Below, one piece after another: positions 34,601-44,880 of a stretch of DNA of 64,000 nt. Origin of the DNA: Craterostigma plantagineum (taxonomy: Eukaryota; Streptophyta; Magnoliopsida; Lamiales; Linderniaceae); the NCBI GenBank assembly GCA_027422505.1, contig JAPQWV010001602.1, forward strand, positions 1 through 64,000. Direction: 5' to 3'. The notes beneath the pieces were generated by a model. The model saw only the letters and a program-made list of their open reading frames with translations, did not search any database and was not told the origin of the DNA. Position 1 is the first letter of the stretch; every line of letters begins with the position of its first letter. Both the position numbers and the translations under genes were made by a program.

Positions 34601-35190
34601 GCGACCTTTCGTACCTCCCTGTCGATGAGGTATACCGCCTTTATCAACTGTACGTGGAGAAGTACAAAGGTCCTCAAGGCTTCATCAAGAAAGAAGGCCT
34701 CGAAAAGCTCTACCGGTTCATGATGCGACAAGTCAAATACTTCGCCGCGCACGACCTTCAGATGGCTCTGGAGAGCAACATGAAGAAGGTCAATATGGCC
34801 GAACCACTCAACAAAGGACATGAGATCGAAGGGCTTCCAAGCAATCTTGTGCACATCAGCTAGGTCATCGGCATCAACTACAACAATCCAATTGCCAAGA
34901 AGACTAGGATAATGCTGAAGACAGAGATTCATAAGTTTTGCGACGAAACGCTGGTCGTCAGGAGGAACATCGAGCAGAGGTTGGAAGAAATCAAACGAGA
35001 CACTATGCTGAGGATCCACCGGTTCGTGAGAGAACAGCCGCTCCTGACGGAATTACGGATGACATCGAGGAGCGCCTGAAGCTAACGGAAACGGTTAGAT
35101 ATTATGAGCATGCACTGGGCCTGCGCAGATCGTACTACGCCCGACGAGGACAAACAGCGCGGAGACGCAATCAAGCACAAACGGGGAGAA
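31673..35190 (+). pseudogene. E2 3' ORF of unknown function (fullest copy)
   Basis: The N-terminal block reads FRCPDEIIVSILLGHPIWHA, VPMVYLQQFWECI, KNQFGMILDLPHSANYYPLP and IPHPWKTLFGIVNKCL; 31768-32364 and 31715-32128 overlap across a shift. Then LPPGGNYQPPRL (about 32370), an acidic middle (32648-33238, 196 codons), LGGSLIQSQ, a Pro/Thr-rich tract (33430-33880) and a C-terminal domain 34417-34863 with LKSHFKELSPICQLLSVYC, LYRFMMRQVKYFAAHDLQM and ESNMKKVN. No transmembrane helix or enzyme motif is visible. It lies where Sirevirus env-like ORFs lie, but an envelope function is not supported by the sequence. Confidence 0.72.
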
Positions 35191-35537
35191 TGTAGAATAC
35201 CATTCTAATTGTGCTTGATTTTATTAGTTGTCCTTGTAATTTGGGGCATTTTGTATAGTAGTCCTTAGATTAGGACTAGTTTTGATATTTATACCAAGCT
35301 TGTTTGGTATAAATACATGTAAAGAAATTGTGCTGAATAGAAAGTTTGAAAATTGATCCGAAAGGCTTGCAATTCAATTTCTAGAGAGAGAAACAACAGT
35401 AACTTTCTCACTCTACTCGATTCTCTCTCTCGTTCTTCAATGAGTTTTTTCGATCGAATCTTATTGATTATCATTATCGTCGAATTACTTTGAATTCTTG
35501 CCTGGGATCTTAGAGTTGTTAATCGTAGGACCTAACA
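35191..35537 (+). repeat. E2 3' LTR (LTR-A), 347 bp
   Basis: It starts TGTAGAATACC after the purine run ACGGGGAGAA (35181-35190, probable polypurine tract) and ends GGACCTAACA. It is complete, with the TATA hairpin at 35287-35314 and the GAGAGAGAAAC/TCTCTCTC segment. The target duplication GGTTG follows. Confidence 0.93.
35287..35314 (+). promoter_or_regulatory. LTR promoter: TATA box in a perfect inverted repeat
   Basis: ATTTATACCAA, loop of 6, TTGGTATAAAT. The right arm carries TATAAAT. Identical arms occur in E1 (11923-11950). Confidence 0.65.
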
Positions 35538-35542
35538 GGTTG
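35538..35542. repeat. Target site duplication of E2, right copy
   Basis: GGTTG directly follows the E2 3' LTR. It pairs with GTTTG at 21150-21154. Confidence 0.85.
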
Positions 35543-36540
35543 GACTTGATGTAAACTCGGTACGCCTTTGATGTTGATGAATACCCAATGAATGTGGCTT
35601 CGAATGCTTTAGGGTCGAACTTAGCACGTTGCTCTCTGTCGTTCACCACAAAGCACTTGCACCCGAAGACCTTGAAGAATTGAGATATTGGGTACTCGCT
35701 TGTTTATTATTTCGTACGGAGTCTTATCGAAGCGCTTGTGAACCACCGTCCTGTTTTGAGTGAAACATGCGGTATTTACTGCTTCTGCCCAAGGAAGTGT
35801 GGGAGGCTGGAATGGATCGGCATTGTACGGGCGGCCTCCACTAGAGTCTTGTTCTTCCTTTCAACAACCCCGTTCTGTTGAGGAGTCTTAGCGGCTGAGA
35901 ATTGCTGACTAATGCCAAGTTTCTGATAAAATTCACTGAGATACTTGGTCTTGAACTCAGTACCGTTGTCCGTTTGGATGACTTGGATGGATTGTTGCAG
36001 CAAATTCTGAGTAATGTTCACGAAGTTAACTATCAAATCCCCCGTCTCATCTTTAGATCGGAGGAACTTCATCCATGTGTAGCGGGAGTAATCATCAACG
36101 ATAACTAGTACGTACTTCCGCCAACTAATACTCTGTCTCTGCGTAGGTCCACAGAGATCCATATGTAACAATTACAACCGACGTGAAGTTGAAGCAACTA
36201 GTATGACATGATGAGATGCTCGCTTCATTTTTCCTAGTTGACATGCCGAACATTGATGCTCTTTTTGTAGGATAATAGTTGGAAGACCGTGAACCAACTT
36301 TTTTGTTGATAGTCCTTGAAAAGCTTCGATATTGAGATGAGACATACGTTGATGCCATAAGCTACTCGTCTGAATTACAGTTTGAGAAATGAGGCAAACA
36401 GCTATCGAAGGCCGCACGACGTCAGATAGATCGTGTAAAGATTTGATTTCCGAAATCCTTGGAGGAGTTCTTTGTCCCGAATGTCTAATATTCTGCACTG
36501 GTCAGCAAGAAAGACCACCTGAAATACTTTGTAGCAGAAT
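35543..36540 (-). pseudogene. pol: E3 integrase, main part
   Basis: On the minus strand: the pre-integrase domain SLWHQRMSHLNIEAFQGLST with EHQCSACQLGK (36390-36230), then the rve core MLHMDLCGPTQRQS (36171), IQTDNGTEF (about 35960) and TPQQNGVVERKNKTL (about 35880). All three catalytic acids are visible. 35776-36171 is open for 131 codons, with a shift near the end (PHFLGQKQ). The domain is cut at 35538 by E2 and finishes at 21154-20880. Confidence 0.88.
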
Positions 36541-37258
36541 TGGTATATGCTGAACAAGTTATGGCGGAGGCCTTCGACGTAAGAGACATCCTTTATCGTC
36601 AGCTTTTCCAGAATGATGCCCCACCCTAGTATGGGGGCTGAGTCGTTGTTTCCGAATCTGACTTTTCCATTCGGTTGGTCTTTGTAGTTGCTCAGCAGCT
36701 CTTCTATACCCGTCATGTGTGTGGAGCAACCAGCGTCGAGGTACCACACATGATGGATCTGCAAAAATAAGTAGAGCGGTTTAGGTACCCACTTATAAAT
36801 GGGTCCTCGCAGATAAGCAGATTTAGTGTTGGTTCAGATTTGATTCCTATATTATTGTTAGTCGGAGCTTTAGCGACCCAAGTCATCTTCGAAGAAGTTG
36901 ATTTCGGTTTGCCCTTTGTAAAAGATTTGGCCTTTACCGCTTTCGTCCTTTTAGCGGAGATTTAGGAACCCATTTGGGTTGAACCTTACAGGGAAGATTA
37001 ATTTCAGCGCAAACGAATGCTTTAGAAGGCTTGAGCATGGAAAAGATCTTTTCATTGGATAGTCTCCTAAGGTGTTTGGGCGATTCGAACTTAACGGCAT
37101 ACCTTAGGTGAGAACAGCATGTATAGCGCTATACGCTTTCTTTATGGCTGGATCTTGTTTCCTACGCGTCATCCTAGAAACCGTTGTCTTAGAATGATTG
37201 TTCTTTATTGTTGAAGTAGAGCTTGTTTTGAAATTAGTGCTTCTAAATATGGTAGGCC
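36541..37258 (-). pseudogene. pol: E3 protease and gag-pol linker
   Basis: The minus strand reads MQIHHVWYLDAGCSTHMTGI from 36764, so the retropepsin-like Asp is present (LDAG). NYKDQPNGKVRFGNNDSAPI and KDVSYVEGLRHNLFSI follow without interruption in one 120-codon frame (36764-36402). The linker upstream (37250-36770) is Lys/Pro-rich and broken by stops. Confidence 0.82.
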
Positions 37259-39819
37259 TTAAAAGCAAGTAGAAGCAATTATTTTAACAGTGGAAACAGC
37301 TTTTTTATTTCTACGAGTGTTATTTATTTTTACAGAATAAGATAAATTCTTATAAGCAGTCAAATCTACGGTCTCCTTCTCTATTTTGAGACTAGACACT
37401 CTCGCCTTCGACTCTAGTACTAGCTCTACGCTCCCTGTAGACGTAAGCAAAGCAGGATTAGAGTTAGCATTTTTCTGTTTATTTTTAACTTTCTGAAATT
37501 TTGAAGGCGCTTTTTCTTTCTTCATGCTTTTCAGAATGATATTATCTTTTGAAGGAGATGCGTGAGAAATGGCTTTTGAGATGGAGGAAGCTTTGAGATT
37601 TTCCATCTCTTTTTGGAATTTGGTCTTTTCAGCTTAAAATTCACTCTTTCTTTATCTAAAGCAGCTCGTAATTCCTCTAGCTGCTTCACAATAGGAGGTT
37701 TGTAGAGAGTATTTTTAGAATGTATGTTTTTTAGCTCCCTCGATATCCGTTTGAGGATCAGGAGGTAGAACTAATTCACAGACAGGCGTCAAGGGTATTT
37801 CCCTAGATTTGTTGCTGTCATTTAGTTCTTTATAGTCGAAGTGGATTTGGGCCCTATGTGTGGCTTTTCTCTTGGGTAACTGTAAAGCCTCTAGATCGTC
37901 TGCTTTAGTGAAGTGCCTAAGAGTGTCTACGCCTAAACCCATGTATTTTATATCGTAAGCTTTTTTCTTCTTTAAGACACAAGGGTTAGTGAAACCTAAC
38001 CCTCAGTGGGATTATAGACTTCCATATCATTGGGCTGATTTTGAAAAATAGTTTGCTCAGAGTGTCCCCTTCGCGTAAGAATATCGTCTAATTTCTTTAT
38101 TTTAGCGTACAGCTTCTTACTTTCTTCTCCTAACAGAGCAAAGTTATTTTCCACCGTTAATTAGGCAGCTTTACAGGCATCTAGGTCCTTCACAAGTTCA
38201 CAAACCTTAGTATTAGATTTGTCTAATTGGCTTCTAGATGGGTGATCTTGGAAGTCGCTTCTGTTAATCTACAATTGAGATTAGCTTTCTCATTAAGAGT
38301 TCTAATCAAGCAATTATAGTTATTTTCTAGCATGTCTTCTGACTCCTTAACTTTTAAATCATGTGTCTCTTTTGGAGGATTCTTAATTTGAAGGTTGCTA
38401 GTCTCACTAATTCTTAAGCTTTCAGTTAGCTCATCTATTTTGTCATTAGAGCTTCTAAGTTCTGATTCAAGACTAGTAACATTCTCCCGAGTCTCAGCCA
38501 GTTTCTTCTCTACTCTCCTTACGCTTTTCTGCTCACGTTTCATGTGTGTGTATGCTAATTGATATGATTCTAACATGATCAATAATGTGGAAGGAGAAAC
38601 TACCTCCTGCGAAGATTTGGATGTAGGGTCTTCGTCCGTCGTGTTTGAGTCTTCGGCGTCAGAATGTTCGTCTAGGCGGGCCATTAGGGCAAAATTCTCC
38701 TCCTTTGAGCTAGACGTGTCCTCGAGCCAGTGGTCTTGTTCTGCCATTAGAGCTACTCCAGCTTCCTTTTGTTTTGTGAGTTGAAGCTTCCTGGAGTAGT
38801 AATTAGCATCTCTCTTCTTCGGGAGAGTGCATTCTCTGGCAAAGTGACCAGGTTTTCCGCAGTTAAAGCATTTGGTCGGTTCTTTGATAGTCTTGACTTC
38901 GGAAGTCTCAGATGCACGTTCTTTGTTCTTCGTGCTTGAGGTCCTAAGTCGATTGGCTGATGATGAGGACTTCTTTTTGAAGTGCTGCTTGCTCATCATT
39001 TTCTCAATTAACGCCAACTGCTTTCCCAACGCTTTCATGTTCGGGTCCATGTCTGAATCTGATTCGACTTCAAACTCTCAGAGGGGTAGGAGGCTTAATG
39101 ATCTTTTCTTTTCGTAATTTGAGCTCCTCTTGTCCGAGACTAGGGCAACTGAGTCGTCGATAAGTTTGCCCTTCTGCTCCTTCTGAATATCGCTAATATC
39201 TTCCTCGTGCTGTGCGAGATTGTCGAACATGGCATGGATATTCAGCTCCTCAAGGTCTTTATTCTGTCGGATCTGAGTGGATATCTTTTTCATTCTGAGG
39301 GCAGAGAGGAAAGAATCTGATGTTGGTTTCCATGTTTGTCTTCGTGATTCAATTTTCCTCATCTCATTCAGAGGGTGAGATATGTCTTGTAGAGATCATG
39401 TAAGCACTCCTCCGGTTTAGCTCTGAACGAATCGTAAGTTGTGAGAATATTTGCCTTCTTGGCCTTGATACCGACTTCTGTTCGTTGCATTATCTTGTGC
39501 AGTTCATCCCACATGCCTTAGCGGTTGGAATACTACCGATCTGTCGATAGTTATCATTTGGGATTCCTTGCATAAGAGTGTTCTTGCTATTAGGTCAGCT
39601 TTAGCTCTCACTCTTTCCTCCGCAGTACATTCCCTAGGCTCTTTCAGTCGCCTAAGGCAGGAATTGGAGGGTTTGCAGTGTTGTCACCGGGCACATTTAC
39701 CCAGAACTGAGCTGGACCTTCCTCAATTGTTGAGTTTAGAAATCGGCTTCTCCAGACTGTATATTCGCCTCTCTTTAGAATCGGAGGACGTTATCTTTTC
39801 CAAGTAAGTAGGCATCCAT
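37259..39819 (-). pseudogene. gag: E3 gag, best-preserved copy
   Basis: The start ATG is the complement of 39817-39819 (MDAYL). The N-terminal part is shifted. 39078-39362 and 38223-39050 give long open pieces, the latter 275 codons with an intact zinc knuckle CFNCGKPGHFAREC (about 38830-38872). It then runs through TLPKKRDANYYSRKLQLTKQ and an extended coiled coil (KREQKSVRRVEKKLAETREN and following). The coil continues to 37259 with a Lys-rich tail. It would bind genomic RNA and assemble particles. Breaks near 39400-39700, 38220 and 37700 inactivate it. Confidence 0.88.
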
Positions 39820-40790
39820 TTCTTTTTCGAGTTGATGTAGGATCTTCGTTTGTTGTTTTGATGTCTTGAACTGATGTTACGTGCTTCACAAGTAACAGAT
39901 TAGTTAGTAGCGTTTGAATCTATAGCAGTTTCGAGAATAATGTTTGACTCAATCTTTTTAAAGTTTGATAAAACATTAAGTCGTCGAGAAATATTGTCGC
40001 TGTTACTGTTCTAGTGCGAGAAAGTACGTCAAGCGAAAAATTATCCGAGTGAAAAAAATTGCTCAAAATCTTTCGGTCGAGAAAAAATTTGGATCGCTAA
40101 TTTATTTCGAGCGCGGAGAAACAGTATGTTTAATAAGTTTCTCGCCGGGTCAAAATAAATTCGTTGACCGGAAAAGTTTCTCGTACGCAAATGATTTTCG
40201 CTTACTAATGCTCGAGAAATTTTTCTACTAAAGTCGTTCTTGATAAAGACGACGTTATGTCTGAGTTTGTATTCTGATCGAGAGAAATTTTCGCGCCGAG
40301 TTTTCGATCGAGAAATTAACCTGATCGAAGAACGTAGGGAGAAAAAATTGAAATTATCGCAAAAAAATCACAGAATACACTTAACACTGATTCAAGCAAA
40401 AACGATGAATTAGACAATGAGATTGCAGGTAATTGCTCGTAATCAGATGATGAATACGCACAAACACACAATTAAACATGTTACGAAGCAAAACATCTCG
40501 ACTTCAATCAAATCAGAACGTGTTCAAACTGTTCTTCGCATGTGCAGTAACTTTTCAGATTAAATCCAATCTGCTAAAATGATGTTCAAACTGCTACGAA
40601 TTTAATCACAATCAAAGTATATCACCACAATAAGCACAGAAACATCAAATTCAAACCAATTAAGCACAGAATTAAGCAAATCAGATCGAAAATCAATATT
40701 CGCGCCAAAACTGTTCTTCGCACGGAACAGTTTCAGAGTTAAATTTTCGATCTGAATTCTAACAATTTTGCTTCAAAACAGAACGAATCT
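39820..40790 (-). other. E3 leader between primer site and gag
   Basis: About 970 bp without coding signal. It carries CGATCG-type words on the minus strand (TTTCTCGATCG near 40310, TCTCGACCGAAAG near 40080) and matches the E2 leader at 21321-21600. Confidence 0.65.
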
Positions 40791-40804
40791 GCTCTGATAC
40801 CAAT
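40791..40804 (-). other. E3 primer binding site
   Basis: The minus strand reads TATCAGAGCAGA a few bases after the LTR end CCTAACA, matching the initiator-Met tRNA primer site of Copia elements, with one possible missing base at its start. Confidence 0.75.
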
Positions 40805-41136
40805 TGTTAGGTCCTAGTTTATCAACTCTATCAATCCTAGGCTTCAATCCTAAGCAATTCGACTAGAATAATTATCATTAAGATTCGATCGAAAAACTTT
40901 GTTGAAGAACACTAGGGAGAATTTCGATCAGTGAGAGAACTCTAGAAATTGGATTGGCAGCCTTTCGGATCAATTGACTAATTTCTCTATTAAGCTCAAT
41001 GTTTGTACATCTATTTATACCAAACATACTTGGTATAAATTATAAACCAAGTCCTAAACTAAGGACTACTACAATCAACGCCCCTAATTACAGGACAACT
41101 AATTAACTCGAAGCACAACTAAAATAATATTCTACA
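40805..41136 (-). repeat. E3 5' LTR (LTR-A), 332 bp
   Basis: On the minus strand it starts TGTAGAATATTATTTTAG and ends GGACCTAACA. It matches the E1 and E2 LTRs. The promoter hairpin lies at 41013-41040 (ATTTATACCAA / TTGGTATAAAT). Confidence 0.92.
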
Positions 41137-41362
41137 AAACGACTCTTACAAAATTGTTCGCGAACTGCAGTACATTAGAACATTATATTCGCACCACTGA
41201 CAAATATTCAAACATGTCATACAAAAATGTAAACAATGACACGATTATAAAAAGATATCATTACAAAATTTGTGAATTACTTAATCACACCAACTTTATT
41301 TCATATAACACATTAATATTGACCATAAAATTTTTAACCGTGATTACAAATTTTAAGAATGA
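41137..41362. other. AT-rich junction DNA between E3 and E6
   Basis: 226 bp without recognised sequence. It may be E6 sequence too diverged to align, or older flank. The 41154-41369 plus-strand frame has no motif. Confidence 0.4.
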
Positions 41363-42488
41363 AAAATGAGAAGTATGCAAAGCCGATGCATCCAGCCTTG
41401 GCCAAGGGCTTACTGGATAATGCCAGATACTTCCTGATGAAGGCAAACGTTAGCCTGGCCCTTATCGACGATGATGAACTCGAGGAAGGTGAAGACTACG
41501 AAAACTGACATTCCAGAACTTCCCGAGCTTCCCAAACACGCCGTCGTCGATGAGGAGTGCCCCCGGAGTCTAAGATAGGAGAAGAACAGAAGCTACCATG
41601 GGAAAATGTCAAAGTGATTGCTCCATATGAAGAAGAGATACGAAGGAGAATCTGGAGGAAGGAAGATAGGATCAAGAAGTGACAAGCTTGATCTAAGAGG
41701 CCTAACTCATCTCCCGAGACTAACGGCTGTACGATACCTGCTCTCTCTTCGTAGAGGGCTTGTGCGGAGAGGAAAAAGAGCTGATGTTGATACTCTTAGA
41801 AGAGAAGAGAAGGAAAAAGCAAGAATCAGCACAGTCCTGGGAGTACGACGAGCTCGTATTGATTTCTATGAATTTCCTATCTACAAAGTGCAGGGAGAAG
41901 ATGCAACGGTCGAAGAACTGACTGAAGGCGATCTCTCCTACATCAGAGGTGAAGACGTTGATCAGATACTGGGAAGCTTCAGATTCCTTGGAACACTTCA
42001 GAATCCAGACCTAAAGGTGGGATACGTCGCTCTTAAGCGATTCATGATGCGCCAAGTCAAATTCAATACAACTCACGACCTTCAAATGACGGTGGAAAGC
42101 AGCATGAAGATGGTGAATCTCACGAAGCCATCCTTCGAAGTCCCCGACCCAAGTCTTGGTGAAGGCCACATAATCAATGATCCATCAGTGGTATACATCA
42201 ACTACAAGGGAGAGAAGGGGCTGATGAAAACATCAGAGATTGCCAAATTCAGCGATGGAACGCTACTGATCATTCGAAGCAAACTCAGAAGGATTCTGGA
42301 GCAACTAAGGTTCGAAGAAGCAGAAGTCCAGGAGAAATACGAAAAGCTGATCAACATCATCTCAGATTGAATATCTTTACGAAGAACGCTACGATCATAC
42401 GAGTTCAGACCTGGATAGGAAATCCGTCTATGCGGTGGAGAAACCCAAGAAGAAGAAGACACAAAGGACACCAAAGCTTGGACTGGGT
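41363..42488 (+). pseudogene. E6 3' ORF, C-terminal part
   Basis: It aligns with E2 34050-35100: KANVSLALIDDDELEEGEDY (about 41450-41505) matches VDLVIIDDDELQEGEYY, and RFMMRQVKFNTTHDLQMTVE (about 42040) matches RFMMRQVKYFAAHDLQM. 41618-42370 is open for 250 codons, the longest intact piece of this ORF family here, ending in a Glu/Lys-rich helix. A stop near 41508 and shifts break the start. It is followed by LTR-B instead of LTR-A, so related 3' ORFs are paired with two LTR types. Confidence 0.7.
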
Positions 42489-42732
42489 TGTTGTAGTTTG
42501 GGAAGACTTATGATATTTTGTAGAAGTTTGGGACTGGGCTTTAATATACCAAATACTTGTGGTATATAAAGCCCCAACTTACCCTAATTAGGGTTTATCA
42601 AAAGAAATCAAAAGGTAAGCCACATTGTACTTTTCCGTAGAAATACACACACTAACACGCACTCAAGGTGTTCTTCACGTTTAAACATTCAACCCTTTCT
42701 TTTGATCCTTGTTGGTAATAATAGGGCCAACA
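42489..42732 (+). repeat. LTR-B, plus strand, about 244 bp (3' LTR of E6)
   Basis: It starts TGTTGTAGTTTGGG and ends ATAGGGCCAACA. It matches the minus-strand copy at 12319-12553. TATATAAAG near 42563 and an inverted ATATACCAAA/TGGTATATA pair form a promoter hairpin similar in design to LTR-A. Confidence 0.78.
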
Positions 42733-44017
42733 GTAACAAGTATAAGAAAAAACCCTCCCACGATATATTATTTTTTGCCATTTAGTTGCATAAATTATTA
42801 AGTATTCTTTACCCCCGGCTGGGTACACGGCGGGTGCGGATGTTGCCAACCCCGGCCCAAAACCCGCCCCGCCCCTTATATAGAAAAATTTATAAATGCG
42901 GTGCAGTTCTTTTTGAGGAGGATCTCGGGTCCACTATAAAATAAGTGGGCATGTCTAGGGTCCACTATAAAATTGATTGCCCGATCGCGGATCTCGGGTC
43001 TTTCCGACAGTACTTGATCTAATAAACTAAAAAATCTCTTAAAAATAACCCCTGCATCGCAGGTCTCAACCTAGTATTATCAATGGGTGAGAAGTGGATG
43101 AGCGGAATTTATGGCAGATGTTTGAACCTTCACTTACAAAACTGCTCGCTGGGAGAGCAAAAGTAGGTGCGAATAAGCGTATGATCACTATCCATTCTTT
43201 GATGATTTGCTTTGTTTTTCACATGTTTATGTGGGCAGCCACAATTACGTTTTAATGGTAATCCTCAATTTGATTGATATTAAAGGTCAACAAAATAAGA
43301 TTTTACCGTAATTAATTTGAAACAGTTACCTTTTACATGCCCAAATCACGTATCACCGTAGTCGTATGGTTTGTGTATTTAGGCTATTGGTTAATTGTTT
43401 CCCATGATGTAATGGAAACGTAAAGTCCACTTTGCACTAAATGGCCTTCTCGATGGAAGGAACTTAAGAGGAACATTAGAAAAATGCGCTCGGATGATCC
43501 TTTTTTGGTGATTCTTCTTCTCAATCTGTGTTTCAAACAGAAAATGAGAGAACCTTATTTATAGGTGAACAAAAACATTTCGAATGGCATAATGGTTAAT
43601 ACATCGAACGAAATAGCAATATAATTCCGTATGAACTTAATTGATCAATGAATATTATTTTTTAAGTTAGTAATCTTATTCGGTTCATCCCAATCGGATT
43701 GACAAAATGAATTTATTTAATATACTTGTAACTTTGGACGGTCTTAAATTAATTGAATTAGACAATATAAATTCCAACAACTCACAATCAACCCTAAGAT
43801 AAAGTACATGACCATTTTACCCCTATATGTCAGTGGAATTACATGGATGGCATCATAAATTCCCTTTGATTCTTTTAAATTCGACATGCACCACCAATTT
43901 AATAGGCAATTGAAAAGTCTTACGAAAATGATTTAATTAATAAGGAAGCCAAACAGTGTCCGTTCGATTCCAGACTACCCTTTTCATTTCTTGCTCGCTC
44001 GATCAGATTAAACTTCG
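42733..44017. other. Intergenic DNA, no gene recognised
   Basis: AT-rich with one GC-rich patch (42815-42885) carrying CCCGCCCCGCCCC and GGCGGGTGCGG, perhaps a remnant of a GC-ended hAT element. A short direct repeat GGGTCCACTATAAAAT occurs near 42928 and 42959. Nothing else is supported. Confidence 0.4.
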
Positions 44018-44409
44018 GTGGACTTTTACAAGGTGAGCTCTGTTTTCGGAACTGCTAAAAGGCCAACAGCATCTGCATTTATTGTCGCCCAAGAACTCAC
44101 AGATGCAGAGTGGTTCTTCTTGATATGGATGTTCTTTGTGTCGGAGTCAACCAATGCTCCCAGTGGAAATAGTTGGTTTGTTGATTTAGTTCCTACTGAT
44201 GGGGGTTTATTCTTCTCGAACAATTGGATGGTTTTGTTAGAGATCACTTCCTCGAACAAAGGGACACTTTGGTGTTTAGATACGATGGTATTTGCAATTT
44301 TGGTGCAGATTTTTTACAGGAGCATTGCGAGAAGGAAACTGTATTTTCTGCGATGAACAGTCAAGATTTGAGCAAAAACCAACAGTCATGTACTGAAGAA
44401 AAGGGATAA
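44018..44409 (+). pseudogene. B3-domain (REM-like) transcription factor fragment
   Basis: At 44165-44225 the frame reads GNSWFVDLVPTDGGLFFSNN. A +1 shift leads to 44224-44340: MDGFVRDHFLEQRDTLVFRY, then DG, and a downstream HCEKE. This order (WFV, GLFF..W, FV.DH.LE..D.LVFRYDG) is the C-terminal half of a plant B3 DNA-binding domain of the REM group. The N-terminal half is not recognisable in 44018-44160. There is no intact start, and the fragment is truncated and frameshifted, so it is a gene relic or a captured exon. The LINE begins about 230 bp downstream. Confidence 0.6.
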
Positions 44410-44880
44410 GGGAGCATCCAATCTGCTAGAAACCATTGCTTAAGTTGTTCCCAAGAAATCGAGAAGCTCGCAGTGTGCTTTGAGGCCCCATATAAAGATC
44501 ATATGGATGGTGTAGTTCAATCTCTTATCTCTGTTCTTATCTATGTTAACATCTATACTTTGTCGATGAAAAAGTTCTTGGAGGAACTTACTGTGGTACC
44601 AGTTGCTGATAGACTGGAAATCGTTTCGGTCGCCAAATAGTCAAAACACTGTCGGCTGCCGCTTTGTTCGAACTAATTGGGAAAATTTGATTCCCGCCTA
44701 CCTCCATCACCTCACCGGCGCCGATCTTCACCACCTTGCAGATCGTCGACGATCCTTCCTGCCCCTCCATCGCCGGATTCTCACGGCGGTGGAAGGATTT
44801 TTATCTTTCTCGTCTTTTGCGTTTGAATCTCTCGTTCAAACTCGTCAAGGGCTGTTACGATCGCCCTTGAATCTGATTTC

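Larger units (their letters stand above)
21155..35537 (+). mobile_element. E2: nearly complete Ty1/copia element, about 14.4 kb, nested in E3
   Basis: Both ends are defined by LTR sequence and a 5 bp target duplication. Order: truncated 5' LTR (21155-21320), leader, gag, protease, integrase, RT, RNase H to 27972, spacer with polypurine tracts, 3' ORF (31673-35190), 3' LTR (35191-35537). The 5' LTR lost its right half and the primer site. In the shared 166 bp the two LTRs differ by about five substitutions and three small indels (by eye), so the insertion is moderately young. Many frameshifts already block all ORFs. Confidence 0.93.
35538..41136 (-). mobile_element. E3: Ty1/copia element, minus strand, 5' two-thirds
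   Basis: Reading leftwards: 5' LTR (41136-40805), primer site, leader, gag, protease and integrase up to the E2 insertion point; E3 resumes at 21154 and ends at 20880. RT, RNase H, the 3' ORF and the 3' LTR are lost. Its gag is the best preserved of the set. Gag, pol and LTR clearly belong to the E1/E2 family. Confidence 0.92.

Noticed and set aside
31673..35190. Calling the 3' ORF an envelope gene
   Set aside because: Position alone suggests env-like, but I see no signal peptide, transmembrane helix or fusion-type segment.
41618..42370. A 250-codon open frame that could be taken as a host gene
   Set aside because: Its core RFMMRQVKFNTTHDLQM matches the 3' ORFs of E1 and E2, and an LTR-B follows; it is retroelement sequence.
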